NCBI GenBank assembly: GCA_027575765.1
Contig: JANBPT010000037.1
Span: forward strand, 35,065-99,064
Direction of reading: 5' to 3'
DNA from: Tieghemiomyces parasiticus
Taxonomy: Eukaryota > Kickxellomycota > Dimargaritomycetes > Dimargaritales > Dimargaritaceae
Length of the DNA: 64,000 nt
Part shown: piece after piece, positions 54,651 to 64,000 of the stretch
Numbering within the stretch: the stretch's first letter is position 1
How the letters are laid out: every line of letters starts with the position of its first letter
Translations under genes and position numbers: made by a program
The notes under the pieces: model-generated
Told to the model about the DNA's origin: nothing
The model's database searches: none
Seen by the model: the letters and a program-made list of their open reading frames with translations, nothing else

Positions 54651-57084
54651 ATGACGTCCCTCAGCCAGGGTGCGATTATGGTCATTGCCACCAATAACAC
54701 CGACTCGCCGTTGTATTATAAGCCGGTCCTGCAGGTGCTAGCCCTGCGCCGCGCCCAGCAGCAGGTCCCTTCGGGCGGCGCTGCGGCCGACCGCTACCGT
54801 CTGATCCTCTCGGACGGTGTGCATAATATCCAGGCCATCCTGGCCACCCAGCTGACCGATCTGGTTTCCTCAAACCAACTGCAGGTCAACACCGTCATCC
54901 GCCTAACCTCGTTCGCCTGTAACGAGATTCGCGGCAAATCGTAAGTGCCGCCATTCGCTTCTCACCACACGTAGGACTGGTAGGTAACGACGGCGGTCTT
55001 GTTGCGTCTCTCCACGCCGCACCGTCTCACACGTACACAAATCCTCCCCTGCCACACCCCTCTGTGCCCACGCCCGACCTCCTTGCTTTGCTAGATTCAT
55101 CATGATGCTCGGCCTAGACGTTCTCCAGCAGGCCCCAGGCCCGATCGGCGCCCCTGTATCGGTGTATAACGAGCTGGGAGGAAACCAGGAGGCTGCCCCG
55201 GCCGCTGCGCCCGCCCCAGCCCCGGCCCCTGCCCGGCCACCCGTCCAAAGCTACCAGCAGCAGCAGCAGCCGGCGCAGACCTACAATTCGTACCAGTAAG
55301 TGAAAGGGCAGTGGTTTTTGGGTTGCTGCGGTAGGTACTCTGGGCCGGACGGGAGGGGCAATTTCTTCCCTCTCTAATAGCCAAGTTCCCATCGCATCCC
55401 ACCCATTGGCCGACCGTTTTCCCTTTTCTGTTGCCTGCCCTCGCCGAGACACTTGCTCCGGATTAACCCGCTCCACCCGTTCAAACCTCTCTGCCCCGAC
55501 CATTTCCCTATCACAGGCCTGCCGCCCCCCAGGCAGCCCCTGCTGGTGGTTACGCGGCCCCGCCGGCTGTGATTTGCCCGATCCGTAGCCTGAACCCCTA
55601 CCAGAACAAGTGGACGATCCGGGCGCGTGTGGTACATAAGAGCGACATGCGCTTCTGGAACAACGCGCGTGGGGAGGGCAAACTGTTCAGTGTGAACCTG
55701 CTGGACGAGAGTGGTGAGATCAAGGCCACTGCCTTCAACGAGATGGCCGATACGCTGATAAACCAACTGCAGGAGGGCAAGGTGTACTACTTCTCGAACG
55801 CCCGCGTCAACATGGCCCGCGCCCAATTCAACAACACCAAGAACGAGTATGAGCTCAGCCTAGACCGCGGCACCGAGGTGGTCCCCTGCAACGAGCCGGC
55901 GGCCGACGTTCCCAGCGTGCGCTTGGAACTGGTGGGTCTCGACAAGCTGATGGACTACGAGAAGGATGCTTCGGTAGACGCAATCGGCGTGCTCCACGAG
56001 GTGGGGGACCTCAACGAATTTGTGTCCAAGACCACCCAGAAGCCGCTCAGCAAGCGTGACCTCACCCTGATTGACATGAGTCAGCAGGCCGTGCGCCTCA
56101 CCGTCTGGGGAAAGCAAGCGCAAGAATTCGCCGTTGAGGACCACGCCGTGCTGGCCGTGAAGGGCGCCAAGGTGGGCGATTTTGGTGGCCGCACCCTGTC
56201 CCTTCTCTCCTCCAGTACCATGACCGTCAACCCGGATATTCCCGAGGCCCACCGGCTACGTGGCTGGTACGATGCCGAGCGCCACAACATCACCCCGCGC
56301 TACTATACCTCCGCCGGTATGTCTGGTGGAATGGCCGGCGGCAGCGGCGGCATGGGCGGCGGGGCGCGTCGCGACGTGCGCAAGAACTTGGCGCAGGTCA
56401 AAGACGAGAACCTCGGTAACGAAGACAAGCCCGAATACTTTAACGTGCGCAGCACTGTCACCTACATCCGCGCCGAGAATTTCGCCTACCCGGCCTGCCC
56501 CAACGAAGGGTGCCAGAAAAAGGTGGTGGACAACGGCGGCTCGTGGCGTTGTGAGAAATGTGACCAAAGCTTCCCGGCTCCGCAGTACCGCTACATCATG
56601 TCGGTCAATACCTGTGACCATGTCGGTCAGATTTGGCTGCAGGTGTTCAACGAGGTCGCCGAGCAGATGCTGGGCAAGACGGCTAACGAGATGGAGGAGC
56701 TCAAGGTAAGTGGAGGCTCTAGACTGATTTGGTGCCCCGTGCGGGGAAGAGGGTGGGGGTGAGAAGAGGGGGGGGGGGTTCGATGCTTACCGGCTGGTGC
56801 TGCCTGTCCTTGGAGTCTCTCACTACGTGATTATTTACACTTTAATTATTTATCTCCTCCGTTCCCAACTGCTCACTTCCCCATCACCACAGAATACCGA
56901 CAACCTCCTCTTCAAGCAGGCCTTTGAAGTACCCCTGCTTAAGACCTTTGTGTTCCGCTGCAAGGCCAAGGCCGAGACCTACAACGAGACCCGCAAGACG
57001 CGGTACACAGTAATGTCTGCCGCGCCGCTAGACTTTGTGTCCGAGTCGAAACAGCTGATCCAGTCCATTGAGAGCTACGCCTAA
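54651..57084 (+). CDS. RFA1: Replication protein A 70-kDa subunit
   Basis: Large subunit of the single-stranded DNA-binding RPA complex for replication, repair and recombination. Exons 54651-54940, 55095-55295, 55517-56705 and 56893-57084 join in phase to 623 residues (human 616). The N-terminal OB fold (DBD-F) covers exon 1 to early exon 2. An Ala/Pro/Gln-rich linker (PAAAPAPAPAPARPP, QQQQQ) leads to DBD-A (IRSLNPYQNKWTIRARVVHK) and DBD-B (VDAIGVLHEVGDLNEF). A Gly/Met-rich loop precedes DBD-C with its zinc ribbon CPNEGC ... CEKC (C-x4-C, C-x2-C). The final exon completes DBD-C (FVFRCKAKAETYNE). The first ATG after the in-frame TTG at 54591 fits the family N-terminus (LSQGAIMVI). Confidence 0.97.
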
Positions 57085-57356
57085 GAATCTGTACTGGATC
57101 CTGCCGGCTGCCATGTTTTCTGAGCTCATTAGCTGTGCATTCGATGCTGTTTAACTCTTCTTTTTTTTGCTACACTTTCCCTATAGTTTATCCTCTGTCT
57201 CTGCTATTATAGTGTCTATTCGGTTTAGAATACATATCTTAAAAAAAATAGATATATACGACATAACGTTGGTGCCCTTAACGATGTCCTCATGGCCTGA
57301 CGTGGGATCGGCTTGAGTGTACTGGGGTTTTATATCAACGGCGCAAATGTTCCGCT

Positions 57357-57893
57357 TTACTCTTCCCATTTAAACTTGGGCTCCTTCGGCTGAGCCCCTG
57401 TGACCCCGGCGGCCTCATCGGCTAGCCTCTGTTTCTTCTTTTGGTGTTCAAGGTAGCCGTAGCCGACCAGCGCCAGTACCGTCAAACCTTGGGTGAGCAC
57501 GCGGTAGAAGAGCATACGGTTGCCGGCAACCTTGTTACCCCGGCGAAGGTGGTAGACAGCCGAGGTCAAGGCGGCGCAAGTAAGGATAGAGCCTGGGAGG
57601 TAGTAAAGGTGTTATGGGGAGGGAGGGGGGAAGGGAGAGGACGAGAAGAGGATGTCAGCCACAATCAAAAGGCGGTACCGTCCGACATGGATCGTAGGCC
57701 GCGTAAGCGGGTTGGTTACTGGCACCTGACGCTCGTATCTGTTCGGACGACGACGCAGGCCTTGGTCGAGGTGCCTGGACCCTTCCGCTCCTGTATAAAT
57801 TCGCTTCTTACCAACGGTCACGATTGGTTCCTCCTTGGACTTGCGCATAATGCGCCCGAAAATAGACGTGTCGCGCACTTGCTCCTCCGGCAT
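57357..57893 (-). CDS. RCF1: HIG1-domain mitochondrial protein (Rcf1-type)
   Basis: Inner-membrane HIG1-domain protein; relatives support cytochrome c oxidase and III-IV supercomplex assembly. Exons 57893-57812 and 57592-57357 give 105 residues, shorter than yeast Rcf1 (159) and nearer to animal HIGD proteins. EEPIVTVGSILTCAALTSAVYHL is the first membrane segment, followed by RRGNKVAGNRMLFYRVLTQG and the second (LTVLALVGYGYLE). The HIG motif, usually (Q/I)x3(R/H)xRx3Q, reads N-RML-F-Y-R-VLT-Q: the last Arg and Gln are kept and the first two positions changed. The tail is basic then acidic. The splice splits the Gly of VTVG/S. Divergent from ATP20, another respiratory-chain gene. Confidence 0.88.
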
Positions 57894-58875
57894 CGTGGAA
57901 TGAGGGGGGTCGGGAAGGGGTAATCGAGAAATCTGTACAGCGTGGAAAGCAATAGGTTTAAAATGAGCTAGCAAGGTGATGCGGATTCAGGAGGTTTCAA
58001 GAAGCCATTCTTAGACGGATAGGGCATAGATAAAAGGATAGAGGGTGGCCGGAGTGTTGCGAGGTGGCAACCTGGCCGCTCAGTGGTTGCAAACCTCGAG
58101 CGACCGTGATAATGTGTTCTGTCCTCCCTGACCAGTGCCAGTTGTAGCCATACTGGTAGCCCTTTTATGTACCCTACCGACTGTGTATGGAAGGCTCTAT
58201 CGATCGAGGAGGTAAGGTGGCCTTGCCTGAGGCCACTCAGCCTACCCCCCCCCCCTCCGTGAACCTTACCGTCCATCGGGTTCCCCTTGGCACCAATGGT
58301 AGGCAACGTCCATGTAACCCCAGACCCTATTGCGTCCAATTTAGGGAAGGCCGACCGGACCGCGGGTGGTGTCCACGCCGAGGCCTCGTCAATTATGTGG
58401 ATATCTGAACCATGTTGCCCGACGCGGCAGCGTATGTAATGGTAGCCGAAAACTACGCCTACTGGAGGCTGTGCGTTAGATTGGGGGTGAGTAGTAAGGA
58501 CGGCTCCTGGTGGCGAGCATGGCGGCGGAAATCTCCCATTGGTGCCGATTATTTGTCTGAAAACACCCGCCTGCTGAGCTTGTAAGGCAGTGGGGGACGG
58601 CAGGCTATCCTTGCAGCCTTTGGCACGTTGTACCGAGCACCCTACCCAACCCACTCCTACCAGCTTCACGCCGAGTGATTCACCACCACCACCACCAGAA
58701 CCCCTCGATTCACGTTGCTCTCGCCCGGATTGCACCTGCCCACGCCCTTCATACTAATCTCGACCCCTACGTTGACTAGATCGCAATATTCGGCTTTTAG
58801 GATCCTTTCTTTTGCCATCCCGTCCATCCCATTCCCAGTGAATCCATCGTATAAAACGTTTTTTAATTTTTCACC
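57894..58875. promoter_or_regulatory. Divergent promoter region of RCF1 and ATP20
   Basis: Shared upstream space of two mitochondrial genes. 58670-58780 is pyrimidine-rich toward ATP20. A 255-codon minus-strand open frame (58735-57968) resembles nothing and overlaps the RCF1 leader; I treat it as incidental. Confidence 0.5.
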
Positions 58876-59456
58876 ATGAGCGCCTCTCTCTTCACCCGCG
58901 CCTCCACGGCCGCCCGCCAGCTCACCCGTAATGTGAACACCCAGGAGCTGCTCGACAAGTCCAAGGTGTACGCCAACAAGGCCGGTGTCCTCATGTCCAA
59001 CCAAGCCAGCAGCCTGGCCAAGTCGGCCCAGGGCCTATCCCCCAAGATCGGCGGTAAGTCAATCCACAGCCTTTGAATCAGGTCGTGGCGGTTTCGGTCG
59101 TTTGCTGGGGCATCTGACCTCCCCCCTACCCGCCTTATCACTGCTGACCCTCCCTCCTTTGTCGCCTGCGCAACTTACTACCCTTGATAGGTTTCGTGGA
59201 CTGCACTACATACTGGGCGAAGGTGACTAAGGAGCTCGCCAAGCAAGTCTACACCAAGGAGCAGCTTGCCCCGCCGTCTCTGGCCGAATACCAGCCCGCC
59301 CGCAAGGAGCTGCTCAAGCTGTTCAAAACCGAGAACCTCAAGAACATCACCCGGCAGGACGCCGTCAAGGCCACCGTAGTAGCCATCGAGGTCGCCGGAT
59401 TCTTTATGATCGGTGAGATCATCGGTCGCCGCAACCTGGTCGGCTACAACGTCTAA
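58876..59456 (+). CDS. ATP20: Mitochondrial ATP synthase subunit g
   Basis: Membrane subunit of F1Fo ATP synthase that promotes dimerisation and cristae shaping. Exons 58876-59053 and 59191-59456 give 147 residues (yeast 115). The N-terminus (SASLFTRASTAARQLTRNV) looks like a mitochondrial presequence. The family core starts at GFVDCTTYWAKVTKELAKQVY and ends with one membrane helix, VKATVVAIEVAGFFMIGEIIGRR, which contains the GxxxG-like spacing typical of subunit g. The 137-nt intron splits a Gly codon (GG/GT). AATAAA at 59566. Confidence 0.95.
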
Positions 59457-59809
59457 AAGGGCCCGGATTTAATGGTGAGATGATCGGATCGGTCGAACTG
59501 GGTGCTTTTCTTGTTTATGCGTCCTGTAGATGAGGGCTGTCGGGTTCTACACAGGCTTCTGCTATAATAAAATTACCCACGCTTTCAACTCCCAACTGCC
59601 TTAACTTTGAGGGGTTCTTTCTTTTTAAAAAAGGTTACGATTCCGCTGCTTTAAGAGGGATGGGGAAAGGTACTACGTTCTTCTGAACTATACCAGTAAT
59701 TCTCGCTTTACTGAGCCACTTTAGGTTACAATAATCGACCCGGCGGGTCTTATCAGACAGCAAAGTTAGGTACGGGAGGGAGATGCTCAACGCGGATATC
59801 GCCCGCCAC
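59457..59809. other. Convergent region between ATP20 and CDC37
   Basis: 3' sides of two genes, with a poly(A) hexamer for ATP20 at 59566-59571 and T/A runs near 59610-59630. Nothing else seen. Confidence 0.6.
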
Positions 59810-61411
59810 TCATTTCTCGGCTGCGTTGGCGGCGATTTCCTCCTCGAACGGGTCGACAATCTTCTCGCCAGCAATGGAGATAAACTGCCCTTCCATACAC
59901 TTTTCCAGGACCTTGTCCGCCTCGGCCCCAGGCATCTTGGCGAATGCCTGGTTCACCGCCTCGAGGGTACCGACCTTGAGGGCATCCCGGAAGAAATCAG
60001 GCAGGCCCTCGTATAGCTCACGACGCTGGCGTTCCTCGGAGCCTTCCGGGAGAGTTTCGAGCGGAACGGACTCGTCAGGGAGGTCGACCTCAACGGTGGC
60101 GTTCGGGTCGTCGGATTGGAGCTGGATCGACTCCACGTCCTCGCTCTGCGGGGGTTGTTTACGGCGTTCCTCAAGGAGGACGGCCGAGCGCTCGCGGATC
60201 CGGTCGTACATGGTTTGGACTTCGGCTTCAAACATGGCCCGTGCGCGCGGTTCAGAACGGTAGCGCATGATAAATAAGGAGACGCCGTCGCGACCCAGGC
60301 GTGCGCAATACTGGAGAATGAGGGCCTGGTGTACCGCGCGTTTGGCTGTGGTTGCGTCGCCCGACATCTGCGCCTCGAAGGCCTTCACCAGGATCTCGTC
60401 TGAGATGGACTCGTCCACAATGTTGGGGTACTTGGAAATGTAGGCCGTCGTGGCATCCAGGTTCTTGAGGTGAGTGAACTCCTCAACAATCTGCTCGACT
60501 GTGAGTTGCGGACTGGCCGCGGACTTGGGTCTGGCGGTTGCCGCCGTTGTTGACGACGATGGCTGGGACGGTGCCTTGGATTGACCGACACTTTCCGGGT
60601 TAAGAACTTCAATGGCCTGCGTTGTGGTAGCGGTCGATCGGCTTGAGGATTCCGCCTGGCCGCCCTCGGCCTTGTAGCCGCTGTTCCACCCGCTCCGAGC
60701 CTCGCCGGTATCCTTGGCACGCACGATGGTGGGTACCTTGGCGGCCTTGTTGACTGCCGAATGACTGAATCCATCCCGGCACAGCTCGTCGGTCGAAATC
60801 TTATGCCGCTTCTCCTTTTCCAGCCGCTCCCGTTCCGCCTTAGCCTTGACAAGGTCGGACTCGAACCGGTCGGCGTATTCTGCGAGCTGCTTCCCGTAGG
60901 CCGGTAGGAGGCTGTCAGCGACGGTCGCCGCGTCGTCCTTCGAATCGGACCCTTGGACCTCGGCGTGGATCCGGTTAAGTAGGCCACCTAGTAGGTCGTC
61001 GTGAGATAGTTCGGCAAGGGCCGGATTGGCCGCTAGGGCAGCAGCCACTGCGTCCTTGGCCGACGTTGAACCGCCTACCTTGGCCTGGGCCTGGGCCTGG
61101 CTCTGCGCCAATGCCATGGCCTTCTGGCGGTCCTGAAAGTGGGTCAAGTACCGTTGGACCTCGCACTGGAACGCCGCGGCGTCGCCGCGCTGAACCACTT
61201 CTTGCAGACGGCGGAAATCCTGGAGCAACCCGGTCTGCTCCTGAATCTGCCGGGTGAGACCTTGAATCTTGGCGTCGCGTTCCTGACGTTCCCGGTGGAT
61301 AGCCTCCTGGCGGGCCCGGATGAAGGAACGTTTGTCAACGTTGGGGTGGACTTCGACATCCTCGTCGTCCGACAACTCGATATTGTCCCATTTTGAGTAG
61401 TTAAGCGGCAT
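59810..61411 (-). CDS. CDC37: Hsp90 co-chaperone Cdc37
   Basis: Kinase-specific Hsp90 co-chaperone. Single exon, 533 residues (yeast 506, human 378). The invariant N-terminus MPLNYSKWDNIELSDDEDVEVHPNVDKRSF is present, with the CK2-type site in LSDDED. A long coiled region follows (HRERQERDAKIQGLTRQIQEQ). The kinase-binding segment carries KRHKIST. A Ser/Thr/Gln-rich linker (about 260-310) is a fungal-type insertion. The Hsp90-binding domain (TAYISKYPNIVDESISDEILVKAFEAQMSGD) and the C-terminal helical domain are complete, ending with acidic VDPFEEEIAAN. Codon use matches neighbouring genes. Confidence 0.97.
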   Translation of the reverse strand: MPLNYSKWDNIELSDDEDVEVHPNVDKRSFIRARQEAIHRERQERDAKIQGLTRQIQEQTGLLQDFRRLQEVVQRGDAAAFQCEVQRYLTHFQDRQKAMALAQSQAQAQAKVGGSTSAKDAVAAALAANPALAELSHDDLLGGLLNRIHAEVQGSDSKDDAATVADSLLPAYGKQLAEYADRFESDLVKAKAERERLEKEKRHKISTDELCRDGFSHSAVNKAAKVPTIVRAKDTGEARSGWNSGYKAEGGQAESSSRSTATTTQAIEVLNPESVGQSKAPSQPSSSTTAATARPKSAASPQLTVEQIVEEFTHLKNLDATTAYISKYPNIVDESISDEILVKAFEAQMSGDATTAKRAVHQALILQYCARLGRDGVSLFIMRYRSEPRARAMFEAEVQTMYDRIRERSAVLLEERRKQPPQSEDVESIQLQSDDPNATVEVDLPDESVPLETLPEGSEERQRRELYEGLPDFFRDALKVGTLEAVNQAFAKMPGAEADKVLEKCMEGQFISIAGEKIVDPFEEEIAANAAEK

Positions 61412-61946
61412 GGTGGTAGAGGTGGCTATCGGAGAAGGTCAGAATGCGCAAACGGAGGCGGGGTTGAGGGTTGTAGTAGGGATGGGAGACGCTTGAGCTT
61501 GAGCAAGGAGAGTAAGATGAGTTAATGACGGATACGGACTGATGTGGAAAGTTTGGGTAGACTGCTGATACCTACGACTTGCGACCTGCAGCTGTTTGAG
61601 TGACTAACCTGTTGTCCGAAACCCGGCCTCGGGGTGGGGGGGGACGTATGAATATGTCCGTGGGGAAGGTGGGAGGAGTAAAAGCGCGAGCGGCTTCTAG
61701 AACTCTCCCCTGCGAGGTCCACTCCGCCCACATCTTAACGTGTGATCTATTCCCAGTAATAATTATGGCCATTGCTGCTAGTACTAACAGCTGACCATGA
61801 AGAGCTCCTAGCAATTCAACACCACACGCTGGGCGCAGTCAATACTACCAGAAAGTAGGGTATTGGTTTAATAATAATAATAAAAGGTCGTTATCCCCCT
61901 TGATAACCGACGTGTGAGCCACTGGTTCAACAGCCAAAGCCACTCT
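61412..61946. other. CDC37 upstream / KAP120 downstream region
   Basis: Upstream side of CDC37 and downstream side of the importin-11 gene. A short AT repeat (ATAATAATAATAA, 61869-61882) lies just past the latter. No gene recognised. Confidence 0.6.
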
Positions 61947-64000
61947 TCAAGTCGCCGGTGCTGTATTGAACACCAGGTGAAGCAGTTCGTCGAGGATGGT
62001 AGGATCCACGGTAGACCTGAGCCAGGCCTGGAATTCAGCTGGTCCGCCGTTGAAGACGCCCTCCGCATGGCCAAGAGCATCACGGATGGCTGCGGCCGTG
62101 CTGACACGTAATGTGATGTCGTCATCAATCAGCTGGAGAAAGAGAGAGAGTAAGGAAGAGTGAGAGGATAATGCGGGATTCATCAGTAACGTGAATAGGG
62201 AGGGCAGGAAACAGTTAGCTTGACAACTGGCCTTGGTGGCCAAAAACCAATACCTTAGCGGACGGGACTCGCACGGATCACTTGATCGTTTTAACTCACC
62301 TTGGACCACCGGCCAGTGAACGCGTCACAGTCGCTTGCGTACCGCAGCTCTGAATCGGGGGGGTTGGTATCCTTGTAGTATGCCGGGACATATCCATCGA
62401 CGTTCTCGTGGAATTCCGACAGAAAGCTAGACCACAGCGCAGCAAAGGCCGGGAGCTGCTGTACGGCATCGGGGCGACAGGACCGGAACACAGTTACCAT
62501 GGCCAATATCTCCAGTTTACGGGCGCGGGCTTCATAGGCACCATCGTAAATATCGATCCAGCGGGTAATGTACGTCGTCAGTGTGGGGGCCAGGGACGAT
62601 TCCAGAGCGGTATCCAGGCTCAGCGCCGGCGTTTCGACCGGTAGCTGGGCGAGAACGAACTCCGGCGCATGGATAAAAAGACGTGAGAGGACCCCGGAAA
62701 TCATGACCTGGTTGGGACGAATTCCGTCCGTGTCGAGAATGTAATTGACGAGGCTAGTGAGCAGCCCTGAATCAAGGAGCATCGGGGCGAAGATGGTCGG
62801 ATCGACACGCTGGAAGACGACGTGGAAGAGAGCGCAGAGTAGAGGGAGTGTGCGCTCGAGGTCAGGGCTGATGAATTGGGAGAGAAAGCGGAAGATGGCT
62901 GCTCCGTGGGTCTGGACTAAGGCGGTGGGGTCGAACAGGGCGACTTGGAGGTACACGTCGAGCTGCTGAACGGCCACTTCGTCCTCGTAATGATTGTGGG
63001 CCAGGGCCAAAGGGAGAGCCTCCAGCATCGCCGGTGTAAGTAGCGGTGCCTGGCGGAGGGTCACCATCCAGAGATCGAACGCATCCACCTGTAAGAGGTC
63101 GTGGTCCGGGACAGCCGGGTCGATACTGCGTTGCAAGATGGGGAGGAGAACCGGGTGAAGTTCAACCGAAAGGGGCCCCAGCGAGATGACAAGGTGAATG
63201 AGAGCGACCACGATCTCATTGCGCAAGAGAGTCTCCTGGCAACGGTCCCAGAGGCTGTAGAGGAGGTGCACGAAGGCAGTGGCGGCGGGAGCCACGGCGG
63301 ACTCCATGCGCTCAGCCACGATGGCCAGGCACCGGACCACCTCCTTCTGGGCGGCCGGTTCCTCCAGGCCTTCGAGGAGGTGACCCAGGTGCTGGAGGAT
63401 GGGTTCCAGGTAGGGCGTAAAGTCGTGCGCGTAGAACTCTAGGTTGTCCAGCCAAGCGCGGAGGGTGGCGGCGCCGGACAGGCGGACAAGCAGATGTTGG
63501 TCTGGCCCCGTGAGACGGGCCAGGGCCGCATACACTTCGACGCGGGTTTCCCGCGCCAGCTGGGTCTCGGAGAGCTGGCCAATAAGCCACGCAATACGCC
63601 AGCGCAATACACACGCGTACGGACCCGGGGTCTGCGTCTCCGGGAGGAGCCGCGTGGTGAGCCAGCGGTCAAAGTCAATGGCGTTTCCAAGTTCGTAGAC
63701 GGCGATGCCCACCGAGGCATAGAAGGCGTCGGTGGCCTGGACGTCCGTGGAGACGGCGTTAGTCTTGAGGGCGTCCCCGCCCTCGAGGGAGGTGTTCAGG
63801 CGCCGCTGGAGGATCGGCAGGAGCCAGGTGCGAAACCGGGCCACAAGGCCAACGAACACGCTGCGCGCGCGGGCGCGGATACTAACGTCCGACTGCTCGT
63901 TGCGCTCCTCCTCGAACCATGTTTCAGGCTCGTCCGTCCAGCGCTGCAAGTCTAGCGGGGTGAGGATGAGATACTGATGGAGCAGTGTCTCGGCGAAGTG
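61947..64000 (-). CDS. KAP120: Importin-11/Kap120 karyopherin (3' part; runs off window)
   Basis: Karyopherin-beta of the importin-11 type, involved in nuclear import of ribosome-assembly and other cargoes. Only the C-terminal part lies in the window: exons 64000-62300 (open to the edge, so N-terminus missing) and 62132-61947, about 629 residues (full-length relatives near 980-1030). Diagnostic blocks are LDLQRWTDEPETWFEEE, AVYELGNAIDFDRWL, LRWRIAWLIGQLSE, DNLEFYAHDFTPYLEPIL and LAIVAERM, all in the order of human IPO11. The splice AAG/GTGAGT ... CAG/CTG is in phase and joins RWSK to LIDDDITLRVSTAAAIRDAL. The C-terminus (EFQAWLRSTVDPTILDELL) parallels the IPO11 tail. Confidence 0.92.

Noticed and set aside
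57968..58735. 255-codon minus-strand open frame upstream of RCF1
   Set aside because: No recognisable domain, mixed codon use, and it overlaps the divergent promoter region.
60855..60875. GGACTCGAACC, a reverse-strand tRNA B-box-like sequence
   Set aside because: It lies inside the conserved CDC37 coding sequence, and no A-box or acceptor stem is positioned around it. No other convincing tRNA was found.

Overview
The window reads as nuclear DNA of a filamentous fungus outside the well-studied yeasts and moulds. Fungus-type genes are present: a KTR/MNT1 family GT15 mannosyltransferase, a questin-oxidase-like protein, a Kap123-type importin and a long Cdc37. Genes are split by spliceosomal introns, mostly 60-360 nt with GTAAGT-like donors and CAG/TAG acceptors. 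A near full-length Integrator subunit 6 and a complete kanadaptin argue for an early-diverging lineage; Zoopagomycota (Kickxellomycotina/Dimargaritales-like) is only a guess. I see no tRNA, rRNA, CRISPR array or intact transposon.

Layout. 0.5-3.8 kb: RPS9 and kanadaptin (+). 7.0-11.4 kb: INTS6 in seven exons (+). 12.2-13.7 kb: a low-complexity, probably tail-anchored protein (-). 15.8-19.2 kb: importin-4/Kap123 (-). 21.3-26.6 kb: a lipase locus with one dead and one apparently live class-3 lipase (+), followed by 5 kb without a recognisable gene. 31.9-34.4 kb: an S28-family peptidase-like protein whose nucleophile serine is replaced by alanine (+). 34.8-41.6 kb: a lysine-methyltransferase-like protein, a questin-oxidase-like protein and a GT15 mannosyltransferase (all -). 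43.0-48.3 kb: RPL7 (+), BUD23 (-) and SKI8/WDR61 (+). 48.5-53.7 kb: Rab geranylgeranyltransferase alpha and eIF3b/PRT1 (-). 54.7-57.1 kb: RPA70/RFA1 (+). 57.4-59.5 kb: a divergent mitochondrial pair, a HIG1/RCF1-type protein (-) and ATP synthase subunit g (+). 59.8-64.0 kb: CDC37 (-) and the 3' part of importin-11/KAP120 (-), which runs off the right edge.

Most genes are housekeeping: ribosome and translation (RPS9, RPL7, BUD23, eIF3b), nuclear transport (KAP123, KAP120), RNA biology (INTS6, SKI8), DNA replication (RFA1), membrane traffic (BET4), chaperoning (CDC37) and respiration (RCF1, ATP20). The secreted or surface functions (lipase, S28-like protein, mannosyltransferase) sit in the gene-poor centre.

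The strongest signals beyond the proteins are in RPL7. Intron 2 carries a C/D-box snoRNA whose guide matches the rRNA site served by yeast snR39/snR59, which are themselves intronic to RPL7A/B. Intron 1 is almost completely folded into perfect hairpins. Exon joins below were worked out by hand from splice-site phase and family conservation, so individual junctions may be off even where the gene identity is secure.
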